Shown: positions 10,501 through 22,500 of the stretch, piece by piece
Layout: each line of letters begins with the position of its first letter
Numbering within the stretch: position 1 is the stretch's first letter
Assembly (NCBI GenBank): GCA_017628205.1
Contig: JAGBZO010000025.1
Location: 1-64,000 of the forward strand
From: Duodenibacillus sp.
Lineage (GTDB): Bacteria > Pseudomonadota > Gammaproteobacteria > Burkholderiales > Burkholderiaceae_F
Direction: 5' to 3'
DNA length: 64,000 bases
Position numbers and translations under genes: made by a program
The notes under the pieces: generated by a model
What the model saw: only the letters and a program-made list of their open reading frames with translations
Told to the model about the DNA's origin: nothing
The model's database searches: none

Positions 10501-13500
10501 CCGTGCAACGTGACGGTTTTACCCTTGATCGTTTGAGAACCAAAGATGCCTTCGTCCCCCGTCAAGCGCAAAACGCCCGAGCCTGCATCGACAGAACCCA
10601 AATTCAGGTATTCGCCTTCGAGCGACTGCATGTAAACGCCGTTGCCTTCAACTTGAACCGAACCGCCATCCGACAACGAGGCCGTAGTTTGCAAGTGGCT
10701 GACGGTGATCGGTCGCTTGAGCGAAATGGTGACGGTTCTGTCTTGGCCGTTCCACTGAACGTCTTCGGCTGAGGCTCGGCTCAAACTTTGATAGAGCGAC
10801 TTACCCGCTTCCGTAAAACTTCCGTTCTCGTCAATCAACGTCGCCGTCAGATCATGCGTAACGTCGGCTTCGACTTCACCAACCAAATTGTTTGCTGTGA
10901 CCGTAATATTCTTGGCCGTGATGTTGGCGTTGATTGCGTTCGTGCCGGGAGTGCTGATGGATTCGGCAACGGCGTACAGAAGTTCAAGTTTCTGCCAGGC
11001 GTGGTAGTCGCCTTGATGCGATTGGATTTGATTGAGCGCAGAACCTTCTTGGCCGTACTGAGCGTTGATGTAAGTTTGCGCCGACTCGTACCCGTCAAAG
11101 CGTTCCTTCAACCGATCGTAGTCCTTCTGTTGCGTCTCGGTCAGCGAAGAATAATCCGCCGACTGATAGCTCTCGTAGCGAGTCCAACTCGTTTTGATCT
11201 GATCTTCAAGAGCCTGGATGTCCTTGTTGTATCGATCTTCGGCGGAAAGCGCCTTTCCGTCTTCGTCCAAAATACCGATTTCAATCCAGTGTTCGATCTT
11301 TTTGTCAGCCGACATTTGATCTTCGACATCTCGCGGCAAGGCGTCTGTAACGCTGCCGCCGACCGTCAACACAACGTCGCCCGTCGTTTCGACGGATCCG
11401 ATTGCCAGATCGCCCGTCGTCGTCAACATAATGTTGCCGCCCGCCTTCGCATCGAATCGTTGCGCGTCATCGGCAACGTCCATTTGCTCAATGTCGGCGA
11501 TCGTCAGCGCGCCGGCACTTTCGACGGAAATGTTCGTCCCTCGAATACCCGACAGGTTGATGTTACCGCCGGCCGTCACATCGACGTCGGCGCTTGCATC
11601 GATGCTGCCCGTCAACGTATTGACGAGCTTGCTGGCGTCCAGATAAACGGCGTCCGCAGCCTGAACCTGAAGCGCCAATTCACCGCCGCTGCTGAAACGA
11701 ATGGCATTGTTTTCCTTACCGATTTGACCGCCGGCAACCAACGTCACTCGGGAGGCGCCCAGGATGTAATTGCTCGAGCTCTCGTTAAGAATGCTCTTGT
11801 CGCTGGTCACGGCAATCGTACCGTCGACGGCCTCAATATTGTCTCGCAAATAGACGTTGCCCTTCGATTGGATCGTGATCGAATTGTTGCCGCTGACCAT
11901 GGTAATGGCGATCGGATTGTCGGCCTTGACCTCGTAGAGATACTGAATCTGTTCGGTCGTCGTGGTCGTGGTGAGTTCATGCTGCTTGCCGCGACCCTTC
12001 AACCAAGACGTATCGTCCGTCCAAGTCTCTTTTCCGGAACTGCTCGTTGAGCCGACCAGAATTTCCTTGCCTTGGAACGCTGACGTTGCCCCTAACGTGT
12101 TGCCTTTTCGCAATGTTTCGGCCGAATCGAGTTCTTCCAAATTGACTTCCGTTGTCGACGACACCGTGGTCTCATCGTAGAACTTCTTGATAAGCCCCCA
12201 CATGTAGAACTTCTTAACCGTCTCGGTCGACTCGATCGTCGTTTTGCCGACGCCGTTGGCCCAGGTGTACGTCAGATCGCCGAACGGGTTATATGAGTCG
12301 GCCTGCTCAACGATCGTTTCGCTCCGTTCGTTCGAAGTCAAAACATTCCAGCTCTTGCGAACGATCTTACCGTCCGAACCGCGGGTGAACTCGGTTGTTT
12401 TGTACGAGATGCCCTGATCGGCATCGGCAAACATCGTGTCGGAGATCGTGATCTTGCCACTGGCGTTGCCCGTCGAAACAGCCCCCAACATCACATCGTA
12501 ATCGACGTTGATGTTGACGCTCGCCCGACCGTCGGCGGCCAAAATTTGTCCTCCGCCCGTATTGGCGATTTGACCGGTGATATAAACCTTGCCGCCCTTG
12601 GGATCGATGTCTTCCAACACAACGCGTTGGTTGACCGGATCGTACCAAACCGACACGTCGTAGACGTATCGGCCGAGATCGGCGTCATAGCGACTCTGGC
12701 CGCCGCAAATCAGATAGTCGTCCGAATAGAGATTGATTTCGGTCGGCTTGCCGTTGCGTTCCCAACGATTGGTCACTTCTTCGACGGCGCCGCGAATTGC
12801 ATCGTCGGCCTCGTTAAGCGTGACCTCGTAGTTGGCATAACCGCTTTGGATCATGCCGTTGATATTGATGATGTCACCGATAATGACGAGATCGCCGCCG
12901 GCCACAATCGAACTGAGCGTCGACTGATCGGAGCCAGACGGTTGAGCTGCCGAAATCGTCGAACCCACATAATCTTCGCGCTCGAACTTGTCGGTTTCCG
13001 TCTTCCATTGGTTGATGACGTCGCCGCCGATATTCATGATACCGCTCGAATACGTCTGAACAACGGAACCAGTCGTTGCCGTCAAATTGATCGAACCGGC
13101 CGCGGAAACTTCTCCCAAGGAATAAATGTCGCCCTTGGACGTCACACTCAAATTACCGGCATGATTGGCGATCGTTCCCATCAAAATAACGGAGGAATCA
13201 GGCTTGTAAGAGCCCGTCTCGCCCTCATATCCGTCGACAGTGTAGGCAATCGAACCGCCGGTCCAATTGCTGTCGACGTTCAGCACGGGGGCCTGCCCCG
13301 TATGAACGCTGTTGAGCGCTCCCTCAAACCCATTGAGGTCGGACTTGGCGTCCACTTCGACATCGTTCATCGTCACGTGCCCGCCGTTAGCGAGAATTTG
13401 CACGTTGTTCAAACAGAGCGCCATGCTCGATTCGTTTTTGATGAAGATGCCTTCGGCCGACTGAGCGGAAATCGTCCCTTGCCCGGTGACTTGGGCGCTC

Positions 13501-16500
13501 GTGATCGCAATGTCGCCGCCCGACACCGTGATGTCCGACAAGGTATAGACCAAATGCTGTACGGTACCGCCGGCCAATGTATACGTCTTGTTGCCGTTCT
13601 CATCCGCGCTTTCAACGACATACCCTTCGTCGATCATCTTTTGAACGATGTAGTCGTCTTCCGCCTTCAACGCGGTGTAGATGCCGCCTTCGTCGGATTC
13701 GGGATACTCCTTCATCTTTTCGACCAAGTAGCAGTGGCGTTCCCAATATTCATTGGCCACGTCCATCGACTCGATCGAATAATTGCCTTCGACGTTGTGA
13801 CCTTCACCTCGGGTAAGAGTCGGTTCGGTTTGCTCCCCTTCGAGATGAACGTCGGTTTCACCGCCGTTTTCGTCGGTTGGGTTGACGATACCGCTGATCG
13901 TCAGGTCGAATTTCGTCTTCGTGCCGGCCTTGAGCGAACCGCTGACGTCGACGGAACTGTTTTCCGTCATGCTACGCGACTGTGTGCCCAACGCCGTGGA
14001 CGTCATGCGAATGTCCTCTGCTTCGTCGGGACAATAGATGGTGTATTTGCGCGCTTCTTCCGTGGCCGACACGTCGCCTTGATCGGCGTAAACGCTCAAC
14101 GAACGGGTCGACAACACGTCGCCCGCCACCACGACTTGATCGTTCGTCGTAAATCGGTCGTTGAATTCGACGTTTGTTCCGCCGATGGGAGCGTGCAAAT
14201 AGGCATGTGCCAGCACTTGTATGTCGAGAGTCGAATTCTTGCCGCCGAAATCGAGACCGCTCGACAAACTGACGTCGCCCGCACCGATGATTCGGCTGCC
14301 TTCGTCCAGAAGAATGTGGTTATTGCGCGTGTAGTCAAAGTCGACGTACGCGCTTGCGCCGGCGATGACGCCGCCTTGAACGTCGCCGATCACCTCGGCT
14401 ATCAACGTTTCGTCGCTGCTGGCGGACAAAACGATCGTGTTGTCGCTGTTGTTGTTCGTCAACTCGGCGTCGGCGCCGACGTGAATCTTGTTCGTCGTGA
14501 CGATATCGTGATCACCGTTGGCCGAGACGCCGTTGATCAGACCGGCGGTTTGAGCGCGAACGCGCCAATCCAGTTCCGTTTGAGTACGCGCGGTCAATAC
14601 CAACTTATCTTCGGCGTTGAGCTTGGCACCGGCGCCGATGTCAACGACGTTGGCACGATCGATCGCGTTGTTGATGTGAATGCCCGTACCGGTAAACGCG
14701 CCGTAAACATTGGACTTGACCACAATCGATTCGGCGTTGCCGTCTTCATCCTTGATACCGGTCAGTTCCAGATCCGTACGCGCGGCCAAGGCGATGTCAC
14801 CGCCCGCTGTCAGTTCGGCGTCGTCGGCCACCACAACCTTCGACGTGCCATGCATCGAATTTTGTACCGCGGCCCCGGAGCCGCCGCCAACGGCGCCCTT
14901 CGTATTGTCGACTTCGACCTGAACGATATGATGCGACATTGCCGATGCCGCCAGTTCTTGCTTGGCGTGAATCGCGCCCTTCAGTTCGATCGTCGTATCG
15001 GACGTGTCCGTGTGGTAGATGTCGGCCGCATTGATATTTTCGCCGCTGGCTTCGATAACAACCAAACCGCCGCCGTAACTCGACACTTGCGCAAGAACGA
15101 GTTCTTTATTGTGAGCGATGACGTTGAACGAACCGACGTCGATGCTCTGTTCGGCTTGTTCAAACGTCACGGCAACGTCGGCGCCGTGCTGAACGTCGGC
15201 CTGCGTGTTGGCTGACGAAATCCCGACGGCGCCGCCGGCGATGTGCGAATCGACGTCATAGACGGCGTAGCCGGACGCCTTGACGTTCAATACTTGATCT
15301 CGGTCTTGTCGTTTGGAAATGGTGTTGCCCTTGATATCGAGCGTCGTCTTCGTCTTGTTGACGATTTCAGCCTCGTTGACGTTAATGCCGACGCCCGAAC
15401 CGGTGTAGGCCTCCACCTCAGCCGTCAAACGCAATGCTTCGGCATCGTTTTCAGAACCGTCGCGACCGCTCGAAGCAACCCAATCGATCGTCTTGGCGAC
15501 GACGGTGCTGTCGCTAACCGTCACGTTCGTCGTAGCCGCCGTATGGATGGTGGCCTGCGCCACGCCGACTTCCACGGCGGAACCGCCAACGCCCCAGGCA
15601 TGGGTTTTGAGCTGCATGGCGTTGTTGGCATCGATACGGAACGTCGTGTCGTCACCCTCAAGATCGTCTTCGTCAGACAAAGAAACGGAAGAGACGTATA
15701 CGTTGTCGAGCGACACGTTGATTTGAGCGTTGTCGGTGATTTCGGCAACGGCTCCGACGCCCTGAACCACGCCGCCAAAAGCGGCCATGGCGTCGGCGTC
15801 GCGTAAGCCGATGCGCTTGGCGCGGATTGTCGTATTGCCGCGCCACCCGCGGTCCAGCATGTCGGAAGCGCTAACGCTGATTTGCGATTCGTCTTGAACG
15901 TCCACGATCATGGCCCCGCCCGTGACGCCTCCCGCCTCCACGCCGAGGGTATAGCCCGTGACACTCGATTCGTCGATCGCTTCGACGACGGTCTCACCAG
16001 TGCCGGTCAAATCGGACGAATTGACGACAACTTGCGCCCCGCCCAGGATTTTGATGCTCGAGTAAGCGGCTTGGCCGCCGATAAGCGCCCCTTGGGCCTG
16101 ATAGGTTTCGAGCAAGCTCGTACCGTACAAATGCGCGCCGACCGTCACGTCTTTACTCGACAACGAACTGGATGTAACGTCGACCACCGCTCCGTGGCGA
16201 TAGCGCATCGTACCGACCGAGGCGGCCAACACGAGCCCGCCGAGCGCACCGGAACCGACATCCACGTCGACGCCGGCACCCGATGCATGGTCTTCGCGGG
16301 CGACGACTTCAATCCGATCGTCGGCCTTTATCGTCGTGCCGGTGAGATTGACAAGCGTGCCGCCCGTTTCTTTATTCAACGAGGCGCTCTTGGCCGCCGC
16401 CTGCAACAAACGCTCCCGATCGGCGTCGCTCAGCGCGTCGCCCAACACCGTCGTCACGTTGTCCATGAAGTGACCGGAATCGTTTTCTCCCGCGTAATTG

Positions 16501-19500
16501 GCCAAATACTCTTGCACCAACGCTTCGGTGTCGTCCAATTGGGTCACGTCGTTGGCGAAAGCGTCGTCGTCATTGCCGATGTTGGTGACGATCACGTTGG
16601 CCTGAAGCGCTCCGAGCGCACCCGCGCCCGCCACTCCGACCGTACGAATAAATCGGTCTTGATCGGCGGCGATCGACACGTTGCTCGCATCGACTTCGTT
16701 GTTGTGAAGTCGGACGGCGGCATCGCCGTACACGTTGTTGACGATGACGTTTGCGCCGCCCGTTCCGTAAGCCGCGATATTGGCTTCCACCATGTCGAAG
16801 TCGACCTTGTCGACATTGCGAGCCGTGATGTCGACGTCGCCACCCGCGGTCATGACAGTGTCGCTGACTTGCGTCGACGTCGTCCCTTCGATCGTATTGA
16901 CGAGAACCAGACCGCCCGCCGAACCGTACCAAGCACCCGAGCCTTCGACGCTGACATAGTCGGCGTCATTGCGACGTTCGCTTCCCACGGCAATGTTTTC
17001 GGTCGTCGTGATCTGAGAATCGGCGACGGACGCTTCAACGTCGTTTCCAAAATAATTGACGAAAACGCTTGCACCTAAGGAAGCGTAGGCACTGCCGCCC
17101 CCCGTGAGGGTCAACCCCATCGATCGACCGGCGTAATCAGCGTCTTGATTGAAAGAGCGCCCGCTCACCCGAGTGCCGGTCACGTCGGAGTTCACGGATG
17201 AAAGCATGCGAATGACGCCGACCATGGGGCTGACGTTCGCGTGCGACGAGCCGCCGCCCGTCAGCAACAAATTCGATACGCCTTCTTTGGCTTCGCTCTT
17301 CAGATCGATGTTCGCCGTCCCGGTGATCGCGGAGTCGTCAAAGAGCGATTGCGTCGCGCGTTCCGTCGTAACCACGTTGACGCCGACCGGCACGTCGACC
17401 GTGCCGCTGGCGGCACCGGTAGCCATGACGGTATCCAAGTTGGCGTAATTTCCCGACAAAACGGTCAAGGCTTCCGCCGCGTCAAGCGTCGATTCGGTCA
17501 TCGTCACGCCCGTCGTACCGCCCGTATACATCACGTTGGTGGTCGCGTCGATGGCAACCGATCCCGACGCCGCTGCGTTGATCAGGAACGTATTGAACGT
17601 TTCGCTGCTGGTTGCGGCGATCGCGATGCCCGACGTCGTTTTTTCTTCTCGATCGTCGGCCAACGTATCGTTCATTTCGACCTCGCCGACGACTTTGTGG
17701 TTGATATCGTCGTCGGCCACGCCTGCGATCCAATGAACGCTCGCATCCGCGTCGCTTTCTTCAATCAAATCGACGTTCGTCAGCGTCGCTGTCGTATCGC
17801 CCGTTTTTTCAGTCACCGTTACGGTCGCGCCGACGGCCGCCGTTGCGGACGCGGCGAGCGAGCCGCCGTACGTACCGATCGCGTCGTCGCTGACGGCCTC
17901 GATCGAGCCGGCCAAAACGCGGGCGCGCGTACCCGTCATCGAAGCGCTCGTTTGAGAGCCGATCAGGTTGACGGCGACGGAACCGTCTATGCCGACGCTG
18001 GAGGCGATGCCACCGCCGACGGCGATCGTATCGAGGTCGTTGTCGCTCTTGGCGCGTACCGTCAATCGATCCAGAGAGAATTCGACGGCGTCATCACCGC
18101 GCGAGTCGTTCAATTGCGCGTCGACGACGTTGTCGATTCGATTGACGGCGACGCCCGCACCGACGCCGACCTTGGAACCGCCGACCACGACGACCAAATT
18201 GGCGATGTCGGCCGATTGCTGAGCTTCAACCTCCAAACTTTCCAATGCGTTGCTTGCCTTTTTCGCAGCCGTTACTTGATCGACGGTCGCAGAAACGCGG
18301 CGGTCGATGTCATTGCCGCTGTACAACCCCGCAATACCGGCAGCCCGAGTGGAGATACCCACGCCCAAAGACATCGAGTAAATTTCTTCGACGGATTTCG
18401 CCGTAACGGAAACGTCCGCACGGTCGGCGTCGTCTTCATCGGTTACCGTCAGGCCCTTGACATCGGTACTCGTCTCGCCGCGAGAAGCCACGTACGACGA
18501 CGTGCCGGCAGCGCCCATCGAACCCAATGAAAACGCGACGTCGCCGGTCAAACTCCAAATTTCGGATTCATCGATCGCACCGATCGCTGCTTGCGACACG
18601 TCGTTGAACGTAATGCCGTCGACCGAGACCTGCGCGTCGTTTTTAACGCGATGCACCAAAACGGATCCGCCGATCACGAGCCCCGATGAGACGCCGGCGT
18701 CAACCGAAGCCGCCCACGATTCGGCCCGATTGCCCGCCGTCAAACCGATCCGATCGACGTCGTCGACCGTGACGTTTCGAGCCGAGACCGTGGCGCGATT
18801 GTCATTGTTGGCCACGATGACGGCCGCACCGAGGGCCAGTCCCTTGCTGGCGGCAACGTTGACGTTGCCGGCGACATTGACATCCAACGCATCGTTGACG
18901 GCCGCGATATCGGAGGTGACGCCCCTGATCGTCAGATCGGTCGCGGAAGCGGCGGCTTGTTGTTCGATGTCGGAAACGATCACGGAACCGCCCGCGCTGA
19001 AATTGTTCTTGGTGCCGGCAACGCCGGCCACCACGTTCACGGACACGACGCCCGATTCGGCCTGCTGCGTGAACGCTTGACCCGTAGCGCGTTCGGTGGC
19101 CTTGACGGTCACATTGTTTGTATCCGTCGCAAAGGAATTGTCGACCTCGTTGACGAGAACGGCGGCGCCGACCGAGCTGTTCGAAGACGCGGCGACGGAA
19201 ACGACAACGGTCGTTTGGAGCATGTTGGACGCTGTCAGGAAGTCTTCTACGTTTTGCTTTTCTTCCTTGTCGGTCGACGTCGCCAAATCAACGTCGGCGT
19301 ACAAGTCGCTGTTTTGCGTGTTGTCGTGCGTGGTCGTATTGCCGTCGTCGTCGGTGACGGTATAGACGGAGTTGTCAAATTCGAACGTAATGTCGCTGAC
19401 CTTGTCAAACGTTTCGTCTTCCGCGTCCGTGGCATCGCGCGCCAACAGATTCAGTCGAGAGTCGACGCCGTCCAACGTAATCGAGGAGTTCGACATCGAC

Positions 19501-22500
19501 GCATCGATCGTATTGGTCAACAACGTGGCGCCGGCGGTCCCGGAAAAACCGACGCTGCCCGAGCCGGCACCAATTTGCACGTTGGCGGCCGTCGTCACTT
19601 GCACGAGCGAACTTAAGGCGGCCACGTCGATTTCGTTGGCGGTGATTTGAGACTCGCCCAGACCGGACGAGACGGTGTTGTCGAGTTCTGCCACGGCCAC
19701 GATCAAACCGACGGACAAGCTCAAGCCGGCCGTGCCGGCCTTGGTCGTCAAACCGAAACCGGTACCGCCCGTTACTTGCGTTTCACCCAACCAAGCGATC
19801 TGTTCGTATTGGTTTTGCGCGTCTTCGTCTTCGCTCATCAAGACGTCGTGCACGTCGACAAGCGTCTCGGTCGAATAGAGATTGGCCGAAACATTCGCGT
19901 CGATTCCAACGTTGGCCATGCCGCCGGCCGCCACGCCGACCACCAAACCTTCGGTCACGATTCGGCCGTCGTTGACAGCCAAAATCGAGACGTCCTTGCG
20001 CTTTTCCAACGCACCGTCCGAATTTTTGAAGACCAACGAACCGTCGTTGGCATTGATGTTGACGCGCGCGTTCGAAGACCCCATATTGAGCGCCAACGCG
20101 CCGCTGACACCCAAATTCAAACCGGTCGTGACCAACGTGCCGGTCGTCGCGTTGACGGCCGCCGTACCGGCCCAGGTACCGAGCCACTTGTCGTTGACGG
20201 CGGCGATCGACGTCTTGGCGGCGTCCATCGTCATGCTCGAAACGTCGATCGTGACGTCGGAAGCGATGTCCAATTGCGTGATGGCGACGCTGCCGGCAAG
20301 CGCCAGCGTAAAGGCGCTGCCCTGACGGGTTTGAGCCGCCTGCGTGGTGGCGTCGTTGACCAGAGTCGCGTTGTTTTCACCCACTTGCGACAAATCGTTG
20401 TCGACCGGATTGGTTTGTTGCTCTTGGGCGATGATGTTGTCGTCGGCGTTTTCCGTTTGCGTCTTGAAAATTTTGTCGTGCAACTTCGAGCCGACAGTCG
20501 AGCCGCCGTCCACGATTTTCTTTTCCAGATCAGACAAGGAATTTATCAACCCGTTGATCTTCGACGTAATACCGTTGACCTTACCCTTGATCCATTTGCC
20601 CAACTGAGCGAAAACGCCCGTACCGTCATCTTGGTTTGTACTTTCACCGGCCAACGAAATCGTCCCGGCCGCGGCGATGGTGTTGTTTTGTACGTCGGCT
20701 TTCGCCGCCATGCTAATCGAATCGGCACTCCAAACGCCGGGAGACAAGGCAATGCTGCTTTCCGACGTCTCGATCACATCGTTGTCGTGCAACATCACGT
20801 CGTTATCGAGCGAACCGAACGCAAACGCGCCGCCGACGCCCGCCGACACGGCGCCCTCCTTGTCGAGCGCGACGTTCAGAGAACCGACGATCGTCTGCAA
20901 ATTGTCGGATCGAGTGGCCGACAAAACCAAGTCCGCAGTCGTCATTCGAATTTCATCGTCGACCGAGAGCAAATTGGCCGCATCGACCAACGTAATGGCA
21001 AAGAGGCCCTGAATGTCAAGCGCCCCCTTACTGATGTCGCATGAGGCGCCGATCGAAACCACGGACATCGCGTCCTGCGCTTGGATGTCGATCAGATTCG
21101 TCGAATCATAGTTGCCGCCTTCGCGCAAACGAACGACGTTGTCCGTACCCATGTCATTGATGACAATCGTCGCGCCGACGCCGTTCGACGAGAAAATCGA
21201 CGGCATCTTAAAGCCCCCGACTTCGTTCAAATGCCCGGCCATGGTCACCGATTCGTTTTCAGAACGACCGATAATATTGAGGCGACCGCGAAGAACCGCC
21301 GGTTTGTTTTGATCGCCCTCGTTTTGCTCGGGCGTGTCGTTGCCGTAGGCTTTGAAGACGACGTTTTTACCAATCGTCAGCTCGTTGGTCGTCCATTGGT
21401 TGAGATAGGCGAGCGAACCGGCAACCGACCACTGACCTTCGCTGCCTTTGCCGCCCGCCCCAACGTACGCGTTCATATAGCTTTGAGGCTGGGCGAATGC
21501 CATCCCCACTTGCACCAACGAGAAGACTTCGCTCGCCGTATCGACCGTCGTGCCGAAAACAGCTTCGAACCAATTGCCAAGCGCCGTCATGTAATCGCCC
21601 ATGGCGGTGCCCAGCGTCTCCATGGTTTCGGAGAAGTTTTCGGAATTGTTGGAAATCTGATCGAACGCCGTCGAAGCGGCTTCTTTGGCCGCCTCATACT
21701 CGTCGTAGTACGTTTGGTATTTGCTTTTTTCTTCGTCGGAAGTCGAGTTCCACAAGCCGTTGATATTGTCGAGCGTCTGATACCACGCATCCTTCATCTT
21801 TTGAAGACGATTCCACTGAACGATCGCCTCGCTTTGGATCGTGAGCGAGCCGTCGGAAACCTCAATTGTCGAACCGTCGGCAATTTCCAAGGTTGAGGAA
21901 AGGCCGGGCTTGTTGTCGTCGTTGACACCGGATGTCACGACCAACAGCGCCAACGACGCAGAGCCTTTCGAGTCCCCCGTGCTGTTGTCTTCCTTGGATG
22001 TCTCGATGCGATTGTTCGTATTGAAATGGTAGTCTTCGATTTCGGCTTTGGATGCGATCTTGACGTCTCCGACGGAGCGAATGCCGTCACCCGAAGATGC
22101 GTCGACGTACGTCTCGGCCGTCTGCGCGCCGATGATGATCCCGGCCGAACCCCCGAGCGAGAACTTGGACGCTTCGAAACTCGTGTCGAGGCTGCTGCCG
22201 ACCGAACCGGCCAAACCGGCAATAAAGTTGTAAGCCGTTTGACCAACGCTGACGATCAGATCGCGGACAATACCGATCGTCGAGAGAGACACGCCGACTT
22301 TCGCCTCGACGTCGTACTTCGTCGTCAAATTGCTCGATTCGATCGCAACGGTTTGCGCCTGATTGGTGATCGACCCGACGAAATTGACGTCGGCGCTCGT
22401 TTGCAGTTCCGTGTAATTGACGGAAATGCCGCCGTACGAGCCGTTGGCAACCCCGACAAAAGCTTCGGTGTCGACCTTGTTTTTCTGATTGGCACGAATC

